This document shows, one piece after another, positions 25,167-34,230 of a stretch of DNA of 64,000 nucleotides. Numbering within the stretch: position 1 is the stretch's first letter; every line of letters starts with the position of its first letter. The notes beneath the pieces are model-generated. The model was not told the origin of the DNA and did not search any database. It was given only the letters and a program-made list of their open reading frames with translations. A program made the position numbers and the translations under genes. The DNA is from Actinobacteria bacterium UBA4426 (GTDB lineage Bacteria > Actinomycetota > Actinomycetes > S36-B12): assembly GCA_002390705.1 (NCBI GenBank), contig DGQA01000044.1:4146-68145 (forward strand). The letters are read 5' to 3'.

Positions 25167-26987
25167 GTGACCGTGATCAATCACCCCGGCGCGCTGTCCG
25201 CAACCCAGCTGTCACTCTCGGATTTGGGCACGCAGCTATCAGATTGTGTTTTCGTAATCGTTGACCTAGAAACCACCGGTGGTGCAGGGATCGATGCCGG
25301 AATCACCGAGATTGGTGCAGTTAAAGTCCGTGGTGGTGAAGTAATCGGCGAATTCACAACATTAGTTAACCCTGGATCATCCATTCCACCTTTTATTGCA
25401 ACATTGACCGGCATCACCGACTCCATGGTGTCTGGTTCACCCAGCGTTCACACCGCGGTCTCGATGTTTCTTGATTTCGCCGGCGAATGCGTCTTTGTCG
25501 CCCACAACGCTCCTTACGACATTGGGTTCCTTAAAGGCGCCTGCGCCAAATTCGACATCACTTGGCCAAGTAACAAAGTGATTGACACGGTACGCATTGC
25601 TCGGCTGGCACTGCATCGTGACGAAGTTCGAAATTGCAAACTCGCCACCTTGAGTTCATTTTTTCGCACGGAAGTTCAGCCCACCCACCGGGCTTTCGAC
25701 GATGCGCGAGCAACCACAGACGTCATGCACCACCTATTTGAACGACTCGGAAATTATGGGGTGCACACCCTCGAAGATCTACACGCATTCACTTCGCGGG
25801 TGAGTGACGTTCAACGAAACAAGAAAAACTTGGCTGACGGACTGCCAGGCAAGCCGGGTGTCTACATTTTCGAAGACCCACAAGGACGTCCGCTCTACAT
25901 TGGAACGTCAAAAAACATTCGAAATCGAGTACGCACATATTTCACCGCGGCCGAAAACCGACGACGCATGTCAGAAATGATCAAGATAGCCCAACAGGTA
26001 CGACCCATCGTCTGTTCAACGATTCTCGAGGCAAAGATCCGTGAGTTGCGCCTCATCGTAAGTGAACAGCCTCGTTACAACCGGCGTTCGCGCGCTGCAG
26101 ACTCAGTATCTTGGCTCAAACTCACCTCGGAACCCGCCCCCCGATTAATAGTTACAAAACAGTTAAAAGACGACTACGCCCAGGGCGCTCGATATATCGG
26201 CCCATTTACTTCGCGTGCTGCCGCGAATTCCGCACTCGATACCATCAACGAAACTATTTCACTTCGCACGTGTACCACGAAAATCGCCGCCCAACCGCGC
26301 ACTGACATCCCGGGGTGCGTTCGTGCAGAACTTGGTAAATGCGTTGCTCCATGTACACGCGATCATGATCGAGAGCAGTATCTGAGCATCGTTAATCATG
26401 CATCAATCGCAATGTCCGGGAACACGGCAACAGTTGTTACCCACATCACTGAACTCATGAAAACCCTGGCGCTGCAAGAGCGATTCGAGGAAGCCGCCAA
26501 TTGGCGCGAAGCTTTAGGTCACTACGTTAACGCGGTATTTCGCACCGAAAGACTGAGGTGGATCGCAACAACACCAGAGATCGTCGCGGCGCAGAACACC
26601 ATTGATGGTGGCTGGGAAATTCACGTGATCCGGTACGGCAGATTGGCTGCAGCAGGTGTTGTTGAACCTGGCTTTGACCCATGGCCACATGTCGCGGCAC
26701 TCGTTGCCAGCGCTGAATTTGTTGAACCGGGAATCGAGCCAGCGCCCGCTGGTGTCACCGAGGAAGCATTTGATCTCCTACGTTGGCTCGAAAGTGACGG
26801 TGTTCGTTTAGTTGCCAGTTCGAGCGATTTATACATGCCCATTAATTGTGGTGGAAAAGAAACCATTCAACTCTTAGACGTCCGCCGGGTCGTCGGTGAA
26901 CGTCTTGCAGCAGTTACCGGGCATGAACCAACGGGTAGACCCGTTGGTCCGCGAGCACCCGGCGTGACCCGGATTGCCTACTTCTAG
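25167..26987 (+). CDS. DnaQ-type 3'-5' exonuclease fused to UvrC-like GIY-YIG nuclease domain
   Basis: A 606 aa nucleic-acid enzyme equivalent to Rv2191. Residues about 25-195 form a DEDDh exonuclease: Exo I DLETTG, Exo II VAHNAPYDIGFL, Exo III HRAFDDARATTD. Residues about 228-310 form a GIY-YIG nuclease (GVYIFEDPQGRPLYIGTSKN, arginine in IRNRVRTYF). The rest resembles the UvrC middle region, with two cysteines (GCVRAELGKCVAPC) and a UVR-like helix (ERFEEAANWREAL). The GTG at 25167 has a poor Shine-Dalgarno and may be leaderless; GTG 25173 is an alternative. Likely a DNA repair accessory protein. Confidence 0.88.
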   Translation: MTVINHPGALSATQLSLSDLGTQLSDCVFVIVDLETTGGAGIDAGITEIGAVKVRGGEVIGEFTTLVNPGSSIPPFIATLTGITDSMVSGSPSVHTAVSMFLDFAGECVFVAHNAPYDIGFLKGACAKFDITWPSNKVIDTVRIARLALHRDEVRNCKLATLSSFFRTEVQPTHRAFDDARATTDVMHHLFERLGNYGVHTLEDLHAFTSRVSDVQRNKKNLADGLPGKPGVYIFEDPQGRPLYIGTSKNIRNRVRTYFTAAENRRRMSEMIKIAQQVRPIVCSTILEAKIRELRLIVSEQPRYNRRSRAADSVSWLKLTSEPAPRLIVTKQLKDDYAQGARYIGPFTSRAAANSALDTINETISLRTCTTKIAAQPRTDIPGCVRAELGKCVAPCTRDHDREQYLSIVNHASIAMSGNTATVVTHITELMKTLALQERFEEAANWREALGHYVNAVFRTERLRWIATTPEIVAAQNTIDGGWEIHVIRYGRLAAAGVVEPGFDPWPHVAALVASAEFVEPGIEPAPAGVTEEAFDLLRWLESDGVRLVASSSDLYMPINCGGKETIQLLDVRRVVGERLAAVTGHEPTGRPVGPRAPGVTRIAYF

Positions 26988-26998
26988 CCTTGTCTGGA

Positions 26999-28096
26999 TT
27001 AACCAGCGCTCTTCACTTGCGCCGCGGTGGCAACCCATTTTTCACACACTTTCCATGCCTGACCGGTGTTGAGTGCGGCTTGGGCTCGGGGCAAGTGGGT
27101 ATTGATCCGGTCGCTGAGTGGAATTGAACAGGCATTCGGATCATCCACGGAATCTGCTGCGGCCAAAGCTGCCGCCGCGTTCAGAGCTACTGCGAGCCGA
27201 ATCGATGCCACAACTTCTGAGTCCGCACCGGGGTCAGTACCGCCAAAAACTTTCCGGGTGAGGTCCGCGTTTCTTTCGGGGCTCGCGCCGAGCAGATGTT
27301 CGGTGCGAAAACCAATAATTCCAAAATCAGCCGGGTCCAACCGGATCTGTACGACTTCACCGCTGGTCGCGTCCCACACCTGGGTTGGCGCGGACAGGGA
27401 AATTTCATCGAGGCCATCCGTCCCCCGCACAACTAGTGCACGGACCCCGCGGCTGGCTAACACACGCGCCATGACCGGTGCGAGTGGGATATGAGCGCAA
27501 CCAACCAAAGCTGCGTTAGCGAGTGCCGGATTAGTGAGTGGACCCAAAATATTGAATACGCTGGGGATCCCGAGCTGGGTGCGAGCCGGTGCGGCAAAAC
27601 GCATCGCCGGGTGGTGATTGGGTGCGAAACAAAAAGCAATCCCTGCTATGCGGGCGACCGCGGCAACCTGATCGGCTGAGAGGTCAAGATCGAGACCAAG
27701 AGCTTCGAGTAAATCAGCTGAACCTGTTGAACTGGAAAATGCGCGGTTGCCGTGTTTTATGACCGTTACCCCACAGGCGGCAACCACTACAGCCGCCATG
27801 GTGCTGATGTTGACCGAATGGGAACCGTCTCCTCCGGTGCCCACAACGTCCACAACCGCAGAAATGCCTGGTATCGCCGGCACCAGATTCGCGAACTCCA
27901 ACATCGTGGCTGCCAAAACTGCGACTTGTTCTGGAGTTTCACCCGTGATGTGGAGCCCCATCGCAAATGCGGCCGTCTGAGCGTCGGTTGCTTGGCCGCT
28001 GAGAATTTGGGTCATGGCCCAATTGGCCATTTCAGGTGCCAGGGGTGCGCTGACTGAGAAACCGCCCAGTACCGCCGACCAACTGGTGCTTTCCAC
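26999..28096 (-). CDS. trpD: Anthranilate phosphoribosyltransferase
   Basis: Second step of tryptophan synthesis, joining anthranilate and PRPP. The 365 aa protein has the PRPP-binding GTGGDG loop, the KHGNRA motif, the catalytic-site region FAPNHHPAMRFAAPAR with the conserved arginine, and RGTDGLDEIS. The GTG at 28096 lacks a clear Shine-Dalgarno. Other trp genes are not here; a lone trpD next to ctaE-qcr is the normal actinobacterial arrangement. It converges with the DnaQ/GIY-YIG gene. Confidence 0.93.
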   Translation of the reverse strand: MESTSWSAVLGGFSVSAPLAPEMANWAMTQILSGQATDAQTAAFAMGLHITGETPEQVAVLAATMLEFANLVPAIPGISAVVDVVGTGGDGSHSVNISTMAAVVVAACGVTVIKHGNRAFSSSTGSADLLEALGLDLDLSADQVAAVARIAGIAFCFAPNHHPAMRFAAPARTQLGIPSVFNILGPLTNPALANAALVGCAHIPLAPVMARVLASRGVRALVVRGTDGLDEISLSAPTQVWDATSGEVVQIRLDPADFGIIGFRTEHLLGASPERNADLTRKVFGGTDPGADSEVVASIRLAVALNAAAALAAADSVDDPNACSIPLSDRINTHLPRAQAALNTGQAWKVCEKWVATAAQVKSAG

Positions 28097-28106
28097 TAGA
28101 AATTTA

Positions 28107-28526
28107 CTAGGTAATCAGGCTCAGCCGGGTGGACAAAAGGCGATTAACCGCCTGGGCGGTTGACACCGGCTCAATGGGCAGGCCCACTACGGCATCGGCC
28201 CGAGACCAGGTGGCCAACCACGCATCTTGTGGGCGGGCGATCAGCACCAGCACTGGCGGGCACCGGAAGAGCTCGTCTTTAATCTGGCGGGCAAGCCCCA
28301 TTCCGCCGGCAGGGGTCGCTTCGCCATCAAGAATGAAAAGATCAAATTTGCCGTTATCGGCGGCGGAAATAAACGCCGGCTCGGTGGCAACCTGAGTGTA
28401 TTCAACGATGGGCAGGCTCATGGATGGCCGTGGACCAAGGGCCATCAATACGTCAGCGCGAGTGTTGCGGTTACTGCTGTACACCAGGACTTTAAGGGAA
28501 TCTCCTGCGCCCGCTTCTCTCGCCAC
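28107..28526 (-). CDS. Receiver-like (pseudo response regulator) protein upstream of trpD
   Basis: A receiver-fold protein of about 139 aa, conserved next to trpD in Actinobacteria. The body has LKVLVYSSNRNTRADV, then FDLFILDGEATPAGGMG around the phosphoacceptor position, then CPPVLVLIARPQDAWLATWS. No output domain is present. GTG 28526 is chosen; the frame stays open to 28688, but that would overlap the start of divergent ctaE and is not conserved-looking. It is 10 bases from trpD and likely cotranscribed. Function unknown. Confidence 0.75.
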   Translation of the reverse strand: MAREAGAGDSLKVLVYSSNRNTRADVLMALGPRPSMSLPIVEYTQVATEPAFISAADNGKFDLFILDGEATPAGGMGLARQIKDELFRCPPVLVLIARPQDAWLATWSRADAVVGLPIEPVSTAQAVNRLLSTRLSLIT

Positions 28527-28649
28527 GCTCGGTACTCTAGCCAGAAGTATTTTTTCTGCGAAATATAGGCTCAATAACGAGTCCGAAATCACTTTTTTGT
28601 AAGAGGGGGTCAGAGAGAAATAATTAGACGGATCTGAGAGAATACACAG

Positions 28650-29255
28650 GTGGCCCAAGCAACTGTGACTCCCCAGGCATATGACCATGCACCAGCTAAT
28701 CGCCCCAATATAGTCTCCGTCGGCACTATCGTGTGGCTTTCCAGCGAGCTGATGTTCTTCGCCGCCCTATTTTCCATGTATTTCACGATGCGCGCGGTCA
28801 ACCCAGATTTGTGGGCAAATGAAACCCAACTTCTTAATATTCCCTTTGCTAGCCTCAACACGACTGTACTTGTTCTGAGCTCGGTCACGTGCCAGTTGGG
28901 CGTCTTCGCCGCTGAACGTGGTGACGTCAAAGGTTTGCGCCGCTGGTTCATTATTACTTTTCTCATGGGCGCCTTTTTTATTGGCGGCCAAATTACCGAA
29001 TACGCAGAATTGGTTCATGAAGGTCTCACTCTTTCTTCAAACGCGTACGGCTCCGCTTTTTACATAACGACCGGCTTCCACGGAATGCACGTAACGGGGG
29101 GGCTGATTGCCTTCCTACTAGTTCTGGCGACCACCTATGTTGCGAGGCGTTTCACCCACGAGCAAGCCACCCGTGCAATCGTCGTTTCGTACTACTGGCA
29201 TTTCGTTGACGTCGTGTGGATTGCACTGTTTTTCATGATCTACATCTTAAAATAG
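28650..29255 (+). CDS. ctaE: Cytochrome c oxidase subunit III
   Basis: A 201 aa five-helix subunit of the aa3-type terminal oxidase. It begins close to the first helix region, contains [20 protein letters not shown], and ends with the helix pair typical of actinobacterial CtaE ([18 protein letters not shown]). The GTG at 28650 has GAGAGA upstream. It is the first gene of ctaE-qcrC-qcrA-qcrB, reflecting the actinobacterial bc1-aa3 supercomplex. Subunits I and II are not in the window. Confidence 0.95.
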   Translation: MAQATVTPQAYDHAPANRPNIVSVGTIVWLSSELMFFAALFSMYFTMRAVNPDLWANETQLLNIPFASLNTTVLVLSSVTCQLGVFAAERGDVKGLRRWFIITFLMGAFFIGGQITEYAELVHEGLTLSSNAYGSAFYITTGFHGMHVTGGLIAFLLVLATTYVARRFTHEQATRAIVVSYYWHFVDVVWIALFFMIYILK

Positions 29256-29301
29256 AGTCAGTTTCACCTGTTAATCAACAATTGAGAAAGGCTTTGCTGC
29301 T

Positions 29302-30087
29302 GTGAAGTTCCTATCCGCACGAAGGCGTAATCCTTTTGTCGCCGTGCTCCTGCTCGTTGCAGCCCTTGGGGCTGTGGGAATCACTTTTTCAACGGTTTCC
29401 AATATCCAACCTGCCCAGGCAGCACTTGGCACTCAGACCCAAGTCGAAGAGGGCAAAAAGCTCTATCTAGAAGGTTGCAGCTCCTGTCACGCCCTCAATG
29501 CCCAAGGAACCATGAACGGACCCACCCTCCTGGGAGTGGGTGCTGCCTCAGTCCACTTCCAGGTTGCGACCGGCCGCATGCCACTTGCGGCACCCGGCGC
29601 ACAGGCGACCGCGAAAGAACCCAGTTACGACCCAGAGCAAATCGCAGCGTTGACCGCCTACATTGCGTCTTTGGCACCGGGACCTGCCATGCCAACGGCT
29701 GAAGACCTAGATTATTCAGATGCCGACGTAGCGGAAGGTGGCGTTCTTTTTCGCATCAACTGTGCGCAATGCCACCAGGCTGCCGGCCAAGGCGGGGCGC
29801 TCACCCAGGGTAAGTATGCGCCCAGCCTGATGGAGGCGACTCCCCAAGAAATCTATGAAGCAATGGTGAGTGGCCCCCAAAGCATGCCGGTGTTCTCCAA
29901 CGAAACCTTGCCAATTGAAGACAAGAAAGCAGTTACCGCTTACATCATGGCTTTACAAGAAGCCCCAAGCCCCGGCGGACTTTCCCTTGGCCGACTTGGC
30001 CCAGTGGTTGAAGGCCTATTCATGTGGGTTGCCGTATTTGCCGCGCTGATCGCAGCGGCCGTCTGGATCGGAATCAAAGCGCGATGA
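29302..30087 (+). CDS. qcrC: Diheme cytochrome c subunit of the bc1 complex
   Basis: The 261 aa membrane-anchored cytochrome cc that carries electrons from the Rieske centre to the oxidase inside the supercomplex, replacing soluble cytochrome c. It has an N-terminal membrane helix, two heme c sites (CSSCH 59-63 and CAQCH 154-158) and a C-terminal anchor helix. The GTG at 29302 has AAAGG upstream. Its stop overlaps the ATG of qcrA. Confidence 0.96.
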   Translation: MKFLSARRRNPFVAVLLLVAALGAVGITFSTVSNIQPAQAALGTQTQVEEGKKLYLEGCSSCHALNAQGTMNGPTLLGVGAASVHFQVATGRMPLAAPGAQATAKEPSYDPEQIAALTAYIASLAPGPAMPTAEDLDYSDADVAEGGVLFRINCAQCHQAAGQGGALTQGKYAPSLMEATPQEIYEAMVSGPQSMPVFSNETLPIEDKKAVTAYIMALQEAPSPGGLSLGRLGPVVEGLFMWVAVFAALIAAAVWIGIKAR

Positions 30088-31148
30088 CCGCACTCACTCC
30101 CACTGAAAATGCGCCTGATGATCACGGACATTCGGCTCCAGCGAAGCTTGGTTACTCGCCGGTGGCCGAGATACCACACCGGTTGCGCGTAACAGACACC
30201 GATCCCAAAGCAGCCCGCCGAGCCGAACGTCAAGTTGCCGCAATGTTTGCGCTTTCAATGTTCTTCGTGGTGCTTTCAGTTGCCGCTTATGTCATGATCG
30301 ATAAGACCACGGTCGTATACATTCCGGTCCTTGGTGACGTGGGTGCAAGTAACGTAGCCCTTGGCTTTACTTTCGGGATCGCGGTGTTGCTGATCGGCAC
30401 CGGTGCAATTCAATGGGCAAAAAAACTCATGCCAGACGTTGAAGTTGTGCAGGAACGCCACGACATGGTGTCTGAACCCCAAGAGGACAATCTCGCCGTC
30501 GCCAACTACGAACGTGGCAAGGACGAATCTGGTTTCGCCCGTTACAAAATGATTCGGCGCACCTTACTGGGGGCGCTAGCATTCTTTCCCATCCCGCTCG
30601 TAGTCTTTCTACGCGACCTGTGGGTGACCCCGTCCGGCGAAAACCCCACCGAAATACTGTCGAACACCCTGTGGGCCAAGGGAAAAAGAATCATTTCTGA
30701 CGGCACCTACCTAGCGGTTCGCCCCGAAGACCTTCCCGTTGGTGGCCTCGTTTCTGCTTTACCCGAGGGCCTCCTCGAGGTTCAAGAAGAAGAACACAAC
30801 CTCAACGCCCGGGGCAAGGCGGCCATTATTTTAGTGCGCATGGATCCTGATCAGATTCGCTCACAGCAGGGAGAAGGCTGGGACTACAACGGAATCTTGG
30901 CTTTCTCCAAGATCTGCACTCATGTGGGTTGTCCAATTGCGCTGTACGAACAGCGTACGCATCACCTGTTGTGCCCATGCCATCAATCAACCTTCGATCT
31001 CGCTGACTCTGGCGCGGTAATTTATGGGCCCGCTGCCCGAAATATGCCGCAGTTGCCAATCTCGGTAGATGAGGAAGGATATTTAGTGGCGGTAGAGGAC
31101 TTTTCCGAGCCAGTGGGACCGAGTTTCTGGGAGCGAGATAGAGCATGA
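30084..31148 (+). CDS. qcrA: Rieske iron-sulfur subunit of the bc1 complex
   Basis: A 354 aa actinobacterial-type Rieske protein with three N-terminal membrane helices and a C-terminal [2Fe-2S] domain. Cluster motifs are CTHVGC and CPCHQS. The ATG at 30084 overlaps the qcrC TGA; an upstream in-frame start would add residues inside qcrC and is rejected. It overlaps qcrB in the same way (ATGA). Together these genes pass electrons from menaquinol to cytochrome c. Confidence 0.95.
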   Translation: MTALTPTENAPDDHGHSAPAKLGYSPVAEIPHRLRVTDTDPKAARRAERQVAAMFALSMFFVVLSVAAYVMIDKTTVVYIPVLGDVGASNVALGFTFGIAVLLIGTGAIQWAKKLMPDVEVVQERHDMVSEPQEDNLAVANYERGKDESGFARYKMIRRTLLGALAFFPIPLVVFLRDLWVTPSGENPTEILSNTLWAKGKRIISDGTYLAVRPEDLPVGGLVSALPEGLLEVQEEEHNLNARGKAAIILVRMDPDQIRSQQGEGWDYNGILAFSKICTHVGCPIALYEQRTHHLLCPCHQSTFDLADSGAVIYGPAARNMPQLPISVDEEGYLVAVEDFSEPVGPSFWERDRA

Positions 31149-32890
31149 GTGCAACAACAGATCATCCGATTGAGCAGGTAGGTGGCGTAACAGCGAAATA
31201 CGTGGATCAGCGCCTCGGTAGCAACAAGTTTCTTGGGCGCAACCTGGGCAAAGTATTTCCGGACCACTGGTCTTTCATGCTGGGTGAAATCGCCCTGTAC
31301 TCATTCATTGTTGTGCTACTCACCGGCACGTTTTTGACGTTGTTTTATGACCCCAGCATGGTTGAAGTGGTGTACAACGGGGCCTACGTTCCCCTCAAAG
31401 GCGTCGAGATGTCCCAGGCCTACGCTTCTACGCTCGACATCTCCTTCGAAGTTCGTGGTGGGCTTCTGATTCGCCAAATGCACCACTGGTCGGCTCTCAT
31501 TTTTGTTGCCGCAATTGCGGTTCACATGTTCCGCGTATTCTTCACAGGGGCGTTCCGCAAGCCACGTGAATTTAACTGGCTTGTTGGTGTCGGGCTAACC
31601 GCTCTGGCACTGGGTGCCGGCTTCACGGGCTATTCACTCCCCGACGATCTTCTCTCAGGTACCGGCCTTCAAATTATTCGCGGGATTTTGCAGTCCATTC
31701 CACTTGTGGGAACGTGGTCAGCATTTCTCATGTTCGGCGGTGAGTTCCCTGGAACTGAAATTATTCCCCGACTCTACGCAGCACACATTCTGCTCATCCC
31801 AGGTCTCCTCCTGGGTCTGATCTCCGCCCACCTCATGATGGTGTGGACCCAGAAGCACACTCAGTTCCCTGGACCAGGTCGCACCAACAGCAACGTTGTG
31901 GGCTACCCGCTTCTACCGGTCTACATGGCAAAAGCTGGCGGTTTCTTCTTCATCGTCTTTGGCATTATTGCCTTGATCGGTGGGCTCGTAACGGTCAACC
32001 CGATTTGGATTTTTGGCCCATACATGCCGGATCAAGTTTCAGCGGGCACGCAGCCCGACTGGTATATCGGTTGGCTTGATGGCGCCCTTCGCCTGATGCC
32101 GAACTGGGAAAGCGTGATCGCTGGGTTCACCATCTCTTGGAACGTGTTAATCCCATCTGTCATCATTCCAGGGATTCTCTTTACCGCTCTGGCGTTTTAT
32201 CCGTTCCTTGAGGCGTGGGCAACTGGTGACAAGCGCGAACACAACTTGCTCGAGCGCCCCCGTAACGCACCAGTTCGCACCAGTATCGGCGTCGTTGCAA
32301 TTGTCTTTTACGGAATCCTTTGGATCGGTGGTGGTAACGACATCATCGCCACCACCTTCGATCTTTCATTCAATGCACTCGCATGGACATTGCGAGTGCT
32401 GCTGATTGCCGCTCCCCCAATTGCCTTCGTTGTCACCAAGCGCATCTGTCTGGGACTGCAACGCAAGGATCGAGAGAAGCTTCTGCACGGCTACGAATCA
32501 GGCCGAGTGCTGCGCCTTCCACATGGTGAGTTCATCGAGGTTCACCAGCCACTGAACTACAAGGAGCTCGCAGTTATTTCCGCCAAGGAAGACCTGCCCG
32601 TCCTCCCCGCTCCGGTAAAAACTGATTCCGATGGAGTGCGCAACCCCCATTACCGGGTTGATCAGCTCCGGCACAAAGTTTCAAGTTTCTTCCTGCGGGA
32701 CAACATTGAGCGTCCCACCGACGCCGAGATCGAAGCGGGCCAAGCCCACGCCGCCCACAGCGCCGCACTCGAAGCCCCACTTAACGAGTATGAGTTACAA
32801 GACGAAGATCCAGTAGGTCACGGTGGGGTCCTGCACCACCCAGGGATGCCCCTGACCAATCAAGAACAGATTGACCAACGCCAGCAATAA
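31145..32890 (+). CDS. qcrB: Cytochrome b subunit of the bc1 complex
   Basis: A 581 aa menaquinol-oxidising membrane subunit. The first heme-ligand pair is His113 and His127 (QMHHWSALIF to AVHMF). The second pair lies in YAAHILL and ISAHLMM, with the 14-residue spacing seen in Actinobacteria and b6-type proteins. The Qo-site motif reads PDWY instead of the proteobacterial PEWY, normal for this phylum. A long hydrophilic C-terminal extension of about 120 residues is typical of actinobacterial QcrB. It is the last gene of the respiratory operon and of the conserved block. Confidence 0.95.
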   Translation: MSATTDHPIEQVGGVTAKYVDQRLGSNKFLGRNLGKVFPDHWSFMLGEIALYSFIVVLLTGTFLTLFYDPSMVEVVYNGAYVPLKGVEMSQAYASTLDISFEVRGGLLIRQMHHWSALIFVAAIAVHMFRVFFTGAFRKPREFNWLVGVGLTALALGAGFTGYSLPDDLLSGTGLQIIRGILQSIPLVGTWSAFLMFGGEFPGTEIIPRLYAAHILLIPGLLLGLISAHLMMVWTQKHTQFPGPGRTNSNVVGYPLLPVYMAKAGGFFFIVFGIIALIGGLVTVNPIWIFGPYMPDQVSAGTQPDWYIGWLDGALRLMPNWESVIAGFTISWNVLIPSVIIPGILFTALAFYPFLEAWATGDKREHNLLERPRNAPVRTSIGVVAIVFYGILWIGGGNDIIATTFDLSFNALAWTLRVLLIAAPPIAFVVTKRICLGLQRKDREKLLHGYESGRVLRLPHGEFIEVHQPLNYKELAVISAKEDLPVLPAPVKTDSDGVRNPHYRVDQLRHKVSSFFLRDNIERPTDAEIEAGQAHAAHSAALEAPLNEYELQDEDPVGHGGVLHHPGMPLTNQEQIDQRQQ

Positions 32891-32914
32891 CGGTTCCCTC
32901 TGGTTGGGTCACAA

Positions 32915-33877
32915 TTAGGAAATGGTGAGTATCACCGTTCCCACTTTTTGACCCTTTTCTACAAACTCAAATGCTGCGCTGATGTCTTCTAGAGCGAACT
33001 CTCGATCAATTACTGAACTAAATTTACCCGACTCGTTGAGGTTACGGACCTGCTCAAGGGAACCGGAGATGTCGGTGGGAATCGGAAACAGCACCTTCTT
33101 TTTCCGAAAGAATTTTGTCACTATCGGCAAATACAAATTTTCGGCGTGATTCCCCAGCTCCGAAGACAAGTACGCTCCCCCAGGTTTTATCGCGGGAGCG
33201 CAGGTGACAAAGCGTGACTTGCCGACCGAGTCGAATACCACGTCATAGATTTCACCTGACTCGAGAGCAGCAGTATCGCCGATATCGAAACAAGTTTTCG
33301 CACCGAGCCTGGAAACGAGTTCGGCGTGAGCCGCGGGTGCGACCACATCGACCCAGATCCCCTCAGCCGCCAAAATCTGGGTCAACGAGCTTCCGATCCC
33401 ACCTGTCGCACCAATAACCAACACTCGAGAATCCGAATTCAAGTCCACCTTCTCTCGAAAGTTAACCGCATAGAAAGCGCCTTCGGTCAATGCGACAGCG
33501 TCGTGAAAAGACGCAGACTCAGGAATTGTCAGCACCGCCTCCTTGACGTCAACCGCCAGGTATTCCACGTGCGATCCCAGCCCGGTGTCGCGAAAACCGT
33601 ACACCCGGTCCCCTACAGAAAACTTCGAAACGCTAGCCCCTACGGATTCAACTATCCCGGAGAAGTCCGTCCCGGTAGCCGTAAACCGCGGTCGAATTAA
33701 ACCCGTAAAAAATCTGAACACCCACGGCTTACCTCGCAACACTCCGCTATCAGTTCGACTCACCGAGCTTGCCATTACCCGAACCAAAATCTCTGTCGCA
33801 CCCACCGAGGGGATTCCTACCTCAACAATTCGTAGCGTCGCAAAGCCGCCATAAGATTTTCGAAACGAGGCTCTCAT
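32915..33877 (-). CDS. Medium-chain NAD(P)H:quinone oxidoreductase-like dehydrogenase
   Basis: A 320 aa zinc-free member of the MDR superfamily (quinone oxidoreductase / enoyl reductase type). It has the N-terminal GroES-like domain (TDFSGIVESVGASVSKFSVG, GDRVYGF) and a Rossmann domain with VLVIGATGGIGSSL, close to the VxxxGAxGGxGS pattern. No catalytic-zinc cysteines are seen. ATG 33877 is the start; the Shine-Dalgarno is weak. It converges with qcrB and stands at the border between the conserved block and the accessory region. The substrate is unknown. Confidence 0.82.
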   Translation of the reverse strand: MRASFRKSYGGFATLRIVEVGIPSVGATEILVRVMASSVSRTDSGVLRGKPWVFRFFTGLIRPRFTATGTDFSGIVESVGASVSKFSVGDRVYGFRDTGLGSHVEYLAVDVKEAVLTIPESASFHDAVALTEGAFYAVNFREKVDLNSDSRVLVIGATGGIGSSLTQILAAEGIWVDVVAPAAHAELVSRLGAKTCFDIGDTAALESGEIYDVVFDSVGKSRFVTCAPAIKPGGAYLSSELGNHAENLYLPIVTKFFRKKKVLFPIPTDISGSLEQVRNLNESGKFSSVIDREFALEDISAAFEFVEKGQKVGTVILTIS

Positions 33878-33970
33878 CTGCCGAACGTACCAGTTGAGGC
33901 GGATGCAACAAACGAAATGGTGGGCGTCAGAACTACTAACGCCAGGGCATGACGCACACTTTTGTGCGGA

Positions 33971-34225
33971 TTAATCGACTGGCTTCGTGAGAAAACTTTC
34001 GGTTGCCAGGAAAGACATGCCGAATGCACTCAATAATCCGTTACCCGCTAGGTAGCCCGAAGCGCCGTGCCCGGAGATTCCCGAAGCGGCGCCTCCAGAT
34101 GCAAATAGTCATGGGATTGCCTCGCCTGCGGTCGTAATGACATTCGCATGTGCGTCGGCTAACACTCCACCTTGGGTGTGAAAAAGAGCGGGACGGACCT
34201 TGCACAACAAATACGCAAAACGCAT
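33971..34225 (-). pseudogene. Decayed 3' end of an FAD-dependent fumarate reductase / ketosteroid dehydrogenase-like gene
   Basis: Reading the minus strand from 34225 gives an 84-residue tail: RPALFHTQGGVLADAHANV, then TTAGEAIP, a TGA stop at 34109-34111, then LFASGGAASGISGHGASGYLAGNGLL in the same frame, ending at TAA 33971. Both parts are the classic C-terminal FAD/substrate region of the FAD_binding_2 family, where IPxLYAAGG is normally continuous. The gene is interrupted by a nonsense codon, and no N-terminal part remains upstream because the OYE-like gene ends at 34231. It is a remnant with frame preserved, so decay may be recent. It fills most of the 353-base gap; 33878-33970 shows nothing. 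Confidence 0.8.
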
Positions 34226-34230
34226 GTTTG

